A stretch of DNA of 64,000 nucleotides from Ancrocorticia populi (lineage in GTDB: Bacteria > Actinomycetota > Actinomycetes > Actinomycetales > Actinomycetaceae), in the NCBI RefSeq assembly GCF_003123745.1, contig NZ_QETB01000001.1:124001-188000 (forward strand). The letters run 5' to 3'. Position numbers and translations under genes: made by a program. Below are positions 52,060 through 59,914 of this stretch, in pieces; position 1 is the stretch's first letter; each line of letters starts with the position of its first letter. A model generated the notes under the pieces. The model did not search any database. It was given only the letters and a program-made list of their open reading frames with translations, and was not told the DNA's origin.

Positions 52060-52107
52060 CCCGGGAGTGCGTCAAGTCCGGGGTACCCCAACCCGGGAGT
52101 GCGTCAA
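52060..52107. repeat. Tandem 16-bp direct repeat, 32-bp period
   Basis: CCCGGGAGTGCGTCAA occurs identically at 52060-52075 and 52092-52107 in the gap after ddh. The following bases are also similar (GTCCGGGGT against ATCTCGGGGT). Confidence 0.7.
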
Positions 52108-52141
52108 ATCTCGGGGTGGAGGGGTACGTGGGTGGCCGCCC

Positions 52142-52159
52142 GGTAGAGCCAGCTCTACC
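52142..52159. promoter_or_regulatory. 18-bp dyad GGTAGAGCCAGCTCTACC (copy 1)
   Basis: Eight-bp perfect arms with a CA centre lie 56 nt before the start of the ABC ATPase gene. The identical 18 bp recur at 63113, so this is a candidate response-regulator box. Confidence 0.8.
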
Positions 52160-52215
52160 CAAACGCGATAGGTGAATCCATAGCCTCCCGCCGCTCCCGC
52201 GGGTTGAATGGAGCT

Positions 52216-52941
52216 ATGACAACGGAAGCAATGCTGGCGGGGCGGGGCCTCGTCAAGAAGTTCGGTTCGGTCCCGGCCCTCGCTGGCGTAGATATTGATA
52301 TCCCAGCCGGGCAAACACTGGCGATCATGGGGCCGTCTGGCTCCGGTAAGTCCACGCTCCTACATTGCCTCTCTGGGATTCTTGCGCCAAACTCCGGCGA
52401 GGTCACGCTGGGGAATCGGCAGGTTTCGGGACTCTCGGATGCCAAGCGCTCTCAGCTCAGGCTCCACGAGTTCGGATTCGTCTTTCAGGACGGCCAACTG
52501 ATCCCGGAGCTCCCAGCCCGTGAGAATGTGGCGCTTCCGCTCATGCTTAGCGGAACGTCACGCCGGCAGGCGCTGCGTGCGGCCGATGAGTGGTTGACGC
52601 GCCTTGGCCTCGAAACTGAGTCCCAGCGCCGCCCCGGCGAAATGTCAGGTGGGCAGGCCCAGCGGGTTGCAATCGCCCGCGCGCTGGCCGTGAACCCTTC
52701 GGTGGTCTTTGCCGATGAGCCCACAGGCGCTCTGGATCAGGCCACGGGCCACGAGGTGATGCAGCTCTTGACTGTAACCGCACGCCGCACCGGATCCACG
52801 CTTGTTCTAGTGACGCACGATCCGCAGGTCGCAGCGTGGTGCGATCGCCTTGTGGAGATTCGTGACGGCAGGATTCATGCTGATTCGGCAGCGGAGCGCG
52901 CTCAAGCAGACGTGCAGGTGGAAGCCGGTGAGGCCCGATGA
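52216..52941 (+). CDS. MacB/LolD-type ABC transporter ATP-binding protein
   Basis: This 241-residue ATPase has Walker A GPSGSGKST, Q-loop FGFVFQDGQL, signature MSGGQAQR, Walker B VVFADEPTGALD and H-loop VTHDP. The ATG at 52216 has GGAG before it. It overlaps the permease ATG by four bases, forming a two-gene exporter of the MacB/FtsX type, a group that removes antimicrobial peptides or other envelope-active compounds. The upstream dyad links it to the kinase system at the right edge. Confidence 0.92.
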   Translation: MTTEAMLAGRGLVKKFGSVPALAGVDIDIPAGQTLAIMGPSGSGKSTLLHCLSGILAPNSGEVTLGNRQVSGLSDAKRSQLRLHEFGFVFQDGQLIPELPARENVALPLMLSGTSRRQALRAADEWLTRLGLETESQRRPGEMSGGQAQRVAIARALAVNPSVVFADEPTGALDQATGHEVMQLLTVTARRTGSTLVLVTHDPQVAAWCDRLVEIRDGRIHADSAAERAQADVQVEAGEAR

Positions 52942-54317
52942 AGCAGGCACTACGGCTGGCCCCCTCGCTCACGGCGGCACGGCTACGTTCCCGCACGGGA
53001 GATGCATGGTTGGACGTTCTGGCCGTGCTGTCTTTTACCCTCTCAACCGTCATGGCATTAACACTGTCGGGCGGTATATGGATGTTTTCCCAGTGGAGCG
53101 CCCATCCTACGGCCCATCAGATCGCACTAGGAAGCGATACTGGCTGGGGCACAGACGGCAGCTTCCTTGATCTGTATCTCTCGCTGGCTCTCACGGCGGG
53201 AGCACTCCTCGTGTTCCCAATCTTTACGCTTGGTGCCTCGGCGGCCCGGCTCGGAGCACGCGGCCGCTCCCAGAGGCTCTCCTCACTGCGCCTTCTCGGG
53301 GTGACGGGCGGACAGACCATCGCAATGTCCCTCGTAGAAACCGTGGTGCAGTGGACGATTGGTGCGGTGATCGGCACGATCGCCTATTACCTCTCCCTGC
53401 CGCTATGGGGGAACATCACGTTCCTCGAGGAGCAGATCCATCCATCCGAGATGATGCTGCCCGTTGGCCTCCTCGTGCTTGTGCTAGCCCTACTTTTCGT
53501 AATCGCCCTACTCTCCACTGTGATGGGCCTGCAGCGCGTGCGCATCTCCCCGCTTGGGGTGGCCCGGCGCGAAGCCTCTCCGGCGATGAAGCATTGGCGG
53601 CCTCTCGCTTTCGCGGCGGTACTAGTTTTCTACGTGATATGGGCACAGAAGAACCCTGCCCAAGTGGGGAACTCGGCGCAGTACATGGTCATGGCGGGAA
53701 TGATCCTCCTAGTGGTGGGGGCTATTTCGGTTGTGGGGCCGTGGATACTCCAACTCTTTGCATACCCCGCAACCAGAACCAGCTCGGTTCCACGCCTGTT
53801 GGGAATGCGTCGCATCCTCGATGATCCTCGCGCGGCTTGGCGCACGGTGAACGCCATCGCGCTGCTGTGCTTTATCGCGGGATCCGTGGCAATCATCCCA
53901 ATGGAAGCCGGAGAATCGGATGCTTTCCTCTTCCAGGACATCTTTACTGGTGTGATGATCACGCTAGGCTTTGGCTTCGCTGTGGCCGCTTTGTCCACTC
54001 TCATGAACCAATCCTCCACTGTGTTTGATCGAGCACCCGAAACCGCTGCCCTGACTCAGGTGGGTTTCCCGCATAGAGTGTTTGCATGGACACGGATGTA
54101 TCAGGTGATGATGCCGCTGGTGCTGGCGGCGCTTGGAGCCTCGGCTCTGGGGCTCGGGCTCGGGGTGGTGTCATCCACAATGCAGGTGTCCATGTCCGGA
54201 GTCACCAGAGTTGTTATTACCGTGCTCATTGGCGTGGGCCTATCCGGAATTGCTCTGGCCGTGTGTCAGCCGCTTGAACGCCACGTCCTTGCAAACCGTG
54301 GCCGTGCCAACGATTAA
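52938..54317 (+). CDS. FtsX-like ABC permease
   Basis: This 459-residue membrane protein has about eight to ten hydrophobic helices in two clusters (residues 30-215 and 225-450), the first followed by LGARGRSQRLSSLRLLGVTGGQT, an FtsX-type coupling segment. It is the partner of the preceding ATPase, with a start overlapping by ATGA. There is no large extracellular domain, unlike the 808-residue permease at 59915. Confidence 0.85.
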   Translation: MKQALRLAPSLTAARLRSRTGDAWLDVLAVLSFTLSTVMALTLSGGIWMFSQWSAHPTAHQIALGSDTGWGTDGSFLDLYLSLALTAGALLVFPIFTLGASAARLGARGRSQRLSSLRLLGVTGGQTIAMSLVETVVQWTIGAVIGTIAYYLSLPLWGNITFLEEQIHPSEMMLPVGLLVLVLALLFVIALLSTVMGLQRVRISPLGVARREASPAMKHWRPLAFAAVLVFYVIWAQKNPAQVGNSAQYMVMAGMILLVVGAISVVGPWILQLFAYPATRTSSVPRLLGMRRILDDPRAAWRTVNAIALLCFIAGSVAIIPMEAGESDAFLFQDIFTGVMITLGFGFAVAALSTLMNQSSTVFDRAPETAALTQVGFPHRVFAWTRMYQVMMPLVLAALGASALGLGLGVVSSTMQVSMSGVTRVVITVLIGVGLSGIALAVCQPLERHVLANRGRAND

Positions 54318-54426
54318 GCCGCAGGTTGGGACTGACGGCCTTTTCAACGGCGGTTTTGTGTGAAATTCTTGAAGGGTTGAACGATTCAAGTTCGCAGTGC
54401 ATCGAGACTCGACATAAGGTAGATCC

Positions 54427-54927
54427 ATGATTATCGCAACACCTGTTACGCCAGACGGTCAAGTTGACCATAGCTGGGGCAAGGCCCCACGCGTGGCCAT
54501 CACTGACATTGAAGATGGAGTGGTCCAGAGCTGGGACGAACACGAGGTGGGCTGGGACGTCCTCCACGACGAGGGTGCTCATGGAAGCCACCACGCACGC
54601 ATCGTCAAGTTCCTACGCGAAAACAACGTTGATGCCGTGATTATCAACCACTGCGGCGCCCCTATGCTCAACACGATGCAGAAGATGGGCCTCATTATCG
54701 CTCTCGATGCTGAAGGGCCGGCACGCGATGTAGCCCTCAACACTTCCCCAAAGATTCAGGACATCCTTAACATGGAGGCCGGTGGCGGCTGCTGCGGTGG
54801 TGGCGAAGCTGGCGGCTGCGGATGCGGTGGCGGCGCTGCTGACGAACTGCCGGAGCTAGAGCTTGAGCCCGCGGGCGCTGGCGGCTGCGGTTGTGGTGGC
54901 GGCGGTTGCGGCTGCGGCGGCCACTAA
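54427..54927 (+). CDS. NifX/NifB-like protein with Cys-Gly-rich metal-binding tail
   Basis: The first 115 residues form the NifX-type domain (dinitrogenase iron-molybdenum cofactor family): IIATPVTPDGQVDHSWGKAPRVAI at the start and VDAVIINHCGAPMLNTMQKMG in the middle. From about residue 118 the 166-residue protein becomes a tail of Gly with CC and CGC clusters, interrupted by an acidic linker (DELPELELEP), ending CGCGGH. That is eight tail cysteines plus a terminal histidine, likely to bind a soft metal or cluster. No nitrogenase gene is nearby, so the role is metal handling or redox; the target is unknown. Confidence 0.85.
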   Translation: MIIATPVTPDGQVDHSWGKAPRVAITDIEDGVVQSWDEHEVGWDVLHDEGAHGSHHARIVKFLRENNVDAVIINHCGAPMLNTMQKMGLIIALDAEGPARDVALNTSPKIQDILNMEAGGGCCGGGEAGGCGCGGGAADELPELELEPAGAGGCGCGGGGCGCGGH

Positions 54928-54935
54928 GAACTAAT

Positions 54936-54966
54936 CCCCGGAGGCTTTACGCTTCCGGGGTTTTTC
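54936..54966 (+). terminator. Rho-independent terminator after the NifX-like gene
   Basis: The stem CCCCGGAGGC with GCTTCCGGGG (loop TTTAC) is followed by TTTTTC. Confidence 0.92.
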
Positions 54967-54976
54967 TTTGCCCTCC

Positions 54977-54992
54977 CATGACAATCGTCATG
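54977..54992. promoter_or_regulatory. Dyad CATGACAATCGTCATG
   Basis: Six-bp perfect arms separated by AATC lie 57 nt before the ABC ATPase start. TCATGAC-type dyads are used by NarL-family regulators of exporter operons, and a regulator of this type is encoded in this operon at 57895. Confidence 0.55.
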
Positions 54993-55049
54993 ATCAGCTA
55001 ATGATTCCTGACAGTTCCTCCTGCCCTGCAAACTCGGCACGATGGAAAC

Positions 55050-55970
55050 ATGAATACAGAGCAGAAAGCCGTCAGTATCGAGGCGGTGACGAAGCGCTTC
55101 GGTAGCCTCACGGCAGTAGACGATGTCAGTTTTACCGTGCCCGTTGGGGAGGTTATGGCGTTGCTGGGCCCAAATGGTGCCGGCAAGACAACCCTCCTCG
55201 ATATGATCTTGGGCTTTACCAAGCAGAATGCAGGAAGGATCGAGGTCCTCGGCTCCCAGCCAACGGCCGCCACTACGGGTGGAAGGGTTGGGGCTGTGCT
55301 CCAAACAAGGGGCCTACTCGATGACCTCAGCGTTAGGGAAACCCTCCAGATGGTGGCGGCGTGCCACTATCGCCACCTTCCGGTGGAGGACGTGATGGCC
55401 CGCGCGGGCATCGATACGTTCGGTGGCCAGAAGGTCAAGAAGTGTTCGGGAGGTCAGGTTCAGCGGCTCAGGTTTGCCCTCGCGCTCCTGACAGATCCGC
55501 AGCTCCTCATCTTGGATGAGCCAACGGCTGGCATGGACGCGAGCGCGCGGCGCGATTTCTGGAATTCGATGCACGCGGAGGCCGAACGCGGCCGCACGAT
55601 CGTGTTCGCCACCCACTACCTTCAAGAGGCGGATGACTACGCGGATCGCGTGGTGCTGCTGGGCAAGGGCCGAGTTGTGGCCGATGGTTCAGTGGCTGAT
55701 ATGACGAACGGTCATGGAAAGACCGTTGAGGGCATTTGGCATGGTCGGACCGAAGGCTTGGAGCCGGAGGAAGTATGCCGTCGCTTCGGTGGCGATAACA
55801 TCCGCTTCGAGTACGAAGGCGCTCGTATCGCCTTCACCACGAGTAACTCGGACGCTCTCGCGCTCTTCCTCTTGGAGCGCTCCTTGATCAGCGATGTTCG
55901 GGTAACGCGACCCTCGATGGAGAATGTGTTCTTTGAACTGACGGACGATCAAGCTAGGAGTGAACGATAA
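55050..55970 (+). CDS. ABC transporter ATP-binding protein (ABC-2 drug-export type)
   Basis: This 306-residue ATPase has Walker A GPNGAGKTT, signature KCSGGQVQR, Walker B LLILDEPTAGMD and H-loop FATHYLQEADD, plus a C-terminal extension typical of drug/antibiotic ABC-2 exporters. It overlaps the permease start by one base (TAATG). It forms a four-gene unit with its permease, a DesK-type kinase and a DesR-type regulator. Confidence 0.93.
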   Translation: MNTEQKAVSIEAVTKRFGSLTAVDDVSFTVPVGEVMALLGPNGAGKTTLLDMILGFTKQNAGRIEVLGSQPTAATTGGRVGAVLQTRGLLDDLSVRETLQMVAACHYRHLPVEDVMARAGIDTFGGQKVKKCSGGQVQRLRFALALLTDPQLLILDEPTAGMDASARRDFWNSMHAEAERGRTIVFATHYLQEADDYADRVVLLGKGRVVADGSVADMTNGHGKTVEGIWHGRTEGLEPEEVCRRFGGDNIRFEYEGARIAFTTSNSDALALFLLERSLISDVRVTRPSMENVFFELTDDQARSER

Positions 55971-56782
55971 TGACAACTACGCTCTCTCAACCAGCAAGCA
56001 AAACTCAGATCCTGTTTCGCTACACCGCGTGGGAATTCTGGCGCAACATCCGGATGATCGAATCGGCGTTCTTCGTGGTTGTACTGCCAGCGGCCATGTA
56101 CCTCATGTTTGGGGTGGGAATGAATCAGGGCCAAGGCCAGGCCAGCAACGGTAACGTGCCAGCCTATGTGATGACCTCGATGGCCGTGTACGGCGCGGTG
56201 GTTGCCACAACAGCTATGGCGGGTACCGCCGCGGTGGAACGTGATTATGGATGGGGACGCCAGCTGTCCATGACGGGTCTGTCTAACGCAGGGTATTTCA
56301 CGGGTAAGACCCTCATGTCCGTGGGAGTCGCAGTGATGCCGATTCTTGTGGTGTTTGCCCTAGGGCTAGTTACCGGCGCGGAGTTGGACGGAACGTGGCG
56401 CTGGTTTGCCACGGGTGCCCTTACGCTCCTAGTAGCTCTTCCGTTCGCCCTCTACGGCATGGCTATTGCCCTGATCTTCCGTTCTGAAACAGCGGTTTCG
56501 GCAGCCTCGGGCCTGCTTGTAGTGTTTGCCTTCTTCGGGAACCTCTTCGTTCCCCTATCCGGCACGCTCCTCGCGATCGCGAAGTTCACGCCCCTGTACG
56601 GTGTGGCAACCCTAGCGCGCTGGCCCCAGATGGAAGGGTTCATAATCCCACTGGACGGAACGGGCCCGGGGTACCGGCCAGAGTACGATTCACTTGGGCT
56701 CTCCATCCTCAGCCTCGTGGTATGGACTGCCATCTTCGGAGCGATCTGCATGGTTGCCAGCCGCCGCCGGACCCAGCGCTAA
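55970..56782 (+). CDS. ABC-2 type permease
   Basis: This 270-residue membrane protein has about six helices. The pattern MTGLSNAGYFTGKTLMSVGVAVMPI and the central GNLFVPLSGTLLAIAKFTPLYG, then a last helix before MVASRRRTQR, are typical of ABC-2 export permeases. It follows its ATPase with coupled start and stop and is 12 nt before the kinase. Confidence 0.9.
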   Translation: MTTTLSQPASKTQILFRYTAWEFWRNIRMIESAFFVVVLPAAMYLMFGVGMNQGQGQASNGNVPAYVMTSMAVYGAVVATTAMAGTAAVERDYGWGRQLSMTGLSNAGYFTGKTLMSVGVAVMPILVVFALGLVTGAELDGTWRWFATGALTLLVALPFALYGMAIALIFRSETAVSAASGLLVVFAFFGNLFVPLSGTLLAIAKFTPLYGVATLARWPQMEGFIIPLDGTGPGYRPEYDSLGLSILSLVVWTAIFGAICMVASRRRTQR

Positions 56783-56794
56783 TAGACTGATACC

Positions 56795-57898
56795 GTGAGC
56801 CCACGTCTAGGATCCTGGGATCCGCCAGATTGCCAGACTCCCGCCGAACAGCGCACCACGCTCTTATACGGCGGGATCTGGCTTGTGTTCATGTTGTGGC
56901 CGCTCGCCATCATCGTCACATCGGGAGCGGGCGCGCTCTGGACGGTGATCGGTGTACTAGCACTACTAGTATTCGTTGCGGTGTATCTATTCGCTCTCAC
57001 GCATCCGAAGATACTTGCATCGGTTCCGCGCCCCATTTCAACCCTCCTGTACACGGCCATTATGGCGGCAATGGTGGGGTTGATGATGCCGGCTGCAGGT
57101 GTCGCGATCCTGACCTCCTCGCCATTCTTCATGGCCCTCTGGCTCTTTTCTTACAAGCTAGGCATAGGCGTGGTCGCGGCCCTGCTCATTGCGATGTCCG
57201 CTATTCTCACCGGGCACATCGTCTACCCAGATCACCCCACCGCGGCGCTAGAGATTCCGGTGGGGATGACGTTCATCATCCTCATAATCGTCCGTATCAG
57301 CACGGAGCGCGATGAGCAGGACCGCCAGCTGAGCGAGAATCTCGCACTGTCCGAACAACGCGAGGAGCTCGGCCGCACCGTCCATGACGTGCTCGGCCAT
57401 TCCCTGACCGCGATCACCGTTAACGCACAGCTTGCCCGCCGTCTCATCCGTACGGATCCGGAAGCCGCAGAGGAACAAATCGACTACGTGCTCTCCACGG
57501 CTAGGAAGGCTTTGGGGGAGGTGCGCCAGACCGTCGTCGCCCTAAACCAACCGGAACTGGCCGAACAACTTATGGTGGCCCGCGAAGTCTTGAGGCACGC
57601 TGGAATCAGTGCGCGCGTCCCAACGGAACCTCCCGAAATCCCGGAGAAGGCCGGGGAGTTATTCGCGTGGTGCCTTCGCGAGGGGGTCACGAACGTGGTG
57701 CGCCACTCTGGGGCCAAATCGTGCCGGATTAGTTTGGGGGAGAGTTATTTGAGGGTCGACGACGACGGCACTGGCCCCGCCGGGCCCGAGGGAAATGGAC
57801 TCCGCGGGCTTCGCGCACGGGTGGAGCAGTCGGGCGGGACGCTGACAGTGGAGGATCATCCAGATCATCCGGGTACGCGCATGGAGGTAACGTTATGA
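56795..57898 (+). CDS. DesK-type sensor histidine kinase
   Basis: This 367-residue kinase has about six membrane helices (residues 25-165), phosphoacceptor H197 in GRTVHDVLGHSLTA, and a HATPase domain (REGVTNVVRHSGAK, DDDGTGPAG, GNGLRGLRARVEQSGG). It starts at a GTG and overlaps the regulator gene by four bases. Its natural job is to sense the substrate or membrane effect handled by the upstream exporter. Confidence 0.92.
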   Translation: MSPRLGSWDPPDCQTPAEQRTTLLYGGIWLVFMLWPLAIIVTSGAGALWTVIGVLALLVFVAVYLFALTHPKILASVPRPISTLLYTAIMAAMVGLMMPAAGVAILTSSPFFMALWLFSYKLGIGVVAALLIAMSAILTGHIVYPDHPTAALEIPVGMTFIILIIVRISTERDEQDRQLSENLALSEQREELGRTVHDVLGHSLTAITVNAQLARRLIRTDPEAAEEQIDYVLSTARKALGEVRQTVVALNQPELAEQLMVAREVLRHAGISARVPTEPPEIPEKAGELFAWCLREGVTNVVRHSGAKSCRISLGESYLRVDDDGTGPAGPEGNGLRGLRARVEQSGGTLTVEDHPDHPGTRMEVTL

Positions 57899-58491
57899 TC
57901 CGGGTGTTGATCGCTGACGATCAGGAGCTTGTGCGGGCCGGGCTGGCGGCCCTGCTGAACCTCGAAGGGGATATCGAGGTGGTGGCGCAGCTGGCCTCAG
58001 GTGAGGGCTGCGCCGACGCCGTGCGGGAGCATGGGGTGGACGTAGCGCTGCTGGATATCGAGATGCCCGGGATGGATGGGATCGCGGCAACCGAGGCGTT
58101 GGCCGGGCTGTGCAAGGTTCTGATCGTGACAACCTTCGGCCGGGCCGGATACCTCCAGCGTGCAATGGAGGCGGGGGCCGCGGGATTCATGGTCAAGGAT
58201 GCTCCGTCCGAGCAGCTCGCGGAGGCTATCCGCAAGGTGGCGGCTGGCGGTAATGCGGTGGATCCGGGGCTTGCGGCGGAGGCGCTGGTGGCGGGTATCA
58301 ATCCGCTGACTGAGCGCGAGCGGGACATCCTTCGCATTGCGATCTCCGGGGCTTCGGTCAAGCACATTGCTGGGGAGCTATACCTTTCCCCGGGGACAGT
58401 GCGCAATCACCTCTCCTCCGCCATCGGCAAGACGGCGACGGCGAACCGGACTGAGGCCGCGCGGGTAGCTCAGGCCAAGGGCTGGCTGTAA
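57895..58491 (+). CDS. DesR-type NarL/LuxR response regulator
   Basis: This 198-residue regulator has a receiver domain with D54 (ALLDIEMPGMDG), K in FMVKDAPSEQL, and a LuxR helix-turn-helix (LTERERDILRIAISGASVKHIAGELYLSPGTVRNHLS). Its start overlaps the kinase stop (ATGA). The dyad CATGACAATCGTCATG before the operon is its likely site. Confidence 0.92.
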   Translation: MIRVLIADDQELVRAGLAALLNLEGDIEVVAQLASGEGCADAVREHGVDVALLDIEMPGMDGIAATEALAGLCKVLIVTTFGRAGYLQRAMEAGAAGFMVKDAPSEQLAEAIRKVAAGGNAVDPGLAAEALVAGINPLTERERDILRIAISGASVKHIAGELYLSPGTVRNHLSSAIGKTATANRTEAARVAQAKGWL

Positions 58492-58598
58492 GGCACGCCC
58501 GTCTAAATGCCGGCAGCTGGCGCTGGGGCTCTCCAAGGGGTTGAAGCGGTTTCGGGCGCGGGAAGTGAGGAGGCGTTCCCAATTCAGGTCGCGGTTCC

Positions 58599-58660
58599 GT
58601 ATTCACATTGTGGTTCAGCATGAGGCATATAACCTAAATACTCGGCAACAAGGTGAATCC
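58599..58660 (+). repeat. 62-bp palindromic repeat, copy C (diverged)
   Basis: It begins GTATTCACATTGT and ends ACAAGGTGAATCC, aligns with copy A in the same orientation, and keeps the central ATATAACC-type core while having more mismatches in its arms. It sits after the regulator gene at 57895. Confidence 0.75.
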
Positions 58661-58722
58661 TGAACGGGTAACTGACGATGCGCAAGTTGGATATGCTGGC
58701 TCTGTAGGTAAGGGGAGCGAAG

Positions 58723-58983
58723 ATGCATCCAGTCGGAAAACGTTGCATTTATTGGGCTATTGGTCTTTTTATCGTGGGTGCGCTCGCGATTGTATTTGTG
58801 CCGGATATCGTGTTTGCCATAACAAACTATTTGGGTGTGAACGGGTCAGCTGGCGTTTATCCCGTTGAAGTGATCCTGACGATCATCCGCTGGGCGGCCT
58901 TCCCCACGGGTGCTGCACTCATTGGTGCCGCGGTGGTGATTCAGGTTCTGGCGCCGCGATCGGACGAAGAATCCGAGGATTAG
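58723..58983 (+). CDS. Small two-helix membrane protein
   Basis: This 86-residue protein starts MHPVGKRCIYWAIG and has two or three hydrophobic segments (about 8-33 and 46-77), ending in an acidic tail PRSDEESED. AAGGGGAGCGAAG precedes the ATG. No family is recognised. The last third of the gene is duplicated 0.7 kb downstream (59697-59771), beyond the toxin-antitoxin pair. Confidence 0.65.
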   Translation: MHPVGKRCIYWAIGLFIVGALAIVFVPDIVFAITNYLGVNGSAGVYPVEVILTIIRWAAFPTGAALIGAAVVIQVLAPRSDEESED

Positions 58984-59122
58984 GGCCGACTAATGGGTGA
59001 ATGGCACTGTCTGGGTAACGTTACCGGTATGAGTTGAACTGATTTCGTCGATGCTTATATTGCCATCGTGGGAGAGCCTAAGACCAATGACAGCTCACGT
59101 TTGTTCCACGTACACTGGTGGC

Positions 59123-59377
59123 ATGTCTATGAGTGTTGCTGAGATCGAACAGGCAATGCTCGCGCTTGATCGGCGCGACCTTGCTGCTGTGGTTCACCGC
59201 GGCATTCAAGCGCTCGATAATGGTGACGTGAACGAGCCACAAGAAGAAATCGATGCGGCTTGGCGTGATGAGCTCAGTAAGCGCATTGACGATCTACGAA
59301 CTGGCAAGGCCGAGACGATCCCGGCTGAAGATGTGTTCACGCACATTCGTGCAAAGCTTGCGGCTCGTCGCCAGTGA
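59123..59377 (+). CDS. Addiction-module antitoxin component
   Basis: This small acidic protein of about 84 residues starts MSMSVAEIEQAMLALDRRD and ends AEDVFTHIRAKLAARRQ; the central EEIDAAWRDELSKRIDDLRTGK is typical of the family of putative addiction-module components (short helical antitoxins paired with ParE/RelE toxins). Starts at 59123 and 59129 are both possible. The stop overlaps the toxin GTG by four bases. Confidence 0.85.
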   Translation: MSMSVAEIEQAMLALDRRDLAAVVHRGIQALDNGDVNEPQEEIDAAWRDELSKRIDDLRTGKAETIPAEDVFTHIRAKLAARRQ

Positions 59378-59685
59378 GACTCGTCCGCCGTTTCCATTCT
59401 GAGGCAGAGTTGGAATTCGAAGCCGCCGTTGATTGGTACGACGTCCAACAGCCGGGCCTCGGTGACGATTTCCTTCAGAGTGTCGAAGAAGCTTTAGAAT
59501 TTGTCCTCGAATGGCCCTCAATTGCACCAGTGGTTTCTGGCTGGGATCAAGAGCCCGAGGTGCGCACCCAAAGTGTTGCAAGATTCCCATATCAGGTGCA
59601 TTTCTTCCTCATAAATCATGAACTCATAATTGTTGCAATCGCGCACCACCGTCGCAGGCCGAACTACTGGAAGGGCCGTGTGTAG
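59374..59685 (+). CDS. RelE/ParE-family toxin
   Basis: This 103-residue protein has the ParE/RelE layout: SEAELEFEAAVDWYDVQQPGLGDDF (helical hairpin), then strands with RFPYQVHFFLI and VAIAHHRRRPNYWKGR, the usual C-terminal Arg/Tyr end. Such toxins act on gyrase or the ribosome. It is translated from a GTG within the antitoxin stop, so expression is coupled. Confidence 0.9.
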   Translation: MRLVRRFHSEAELEFEAAVDWYDVQQPGLGDDFLQSVEEALEFVLEWPSIAPVVSGWDQEPEVRTQSVARFPYQVHFFLINHELIIVAIAHHRRRPNYWKGRV

Positions 59686-59696
59686 TACGCGCAGAA

Positions 59697-59771
59697 GCGG
59701 CACTCATTGGTGCTGCGGTGGTGATTGGGGTTCTGGTGCCGCAGTCTCTGAGCTCACCAATCTTGGGTTGA
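59697..59771 (+). pseudogene. Duplicated 3' fragment of the 58723 membrane-protein gene
   Basis: In frame it reads AALIGAAVVIGVLVPQS and then stops at 59769-59771, matching AALIGAAVVIQVLAPRS at the end of the 58723 protein. DNA identity is high over about 45 bp, then lost. There is no start codon or ribosome site. The fragment lies 12 nt after the toxin stop. The remaining stretch to 59914 shows no gene. Confidence 0.75.
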
Positions 59772-59914
59772 GGTTACCGCCTTGGGAGGCCAATATAGCG
59801 GCAACCCACAGCGGAAGAGGCAACCCAAGTTGAGGCTGCTGCCACAGTGGGTAGGGCGGAGGATTCGCCGCGCCAGACTGCTAGGATGCGAGCGCTCTAG
59901 GCCGCGAGGGCGCA

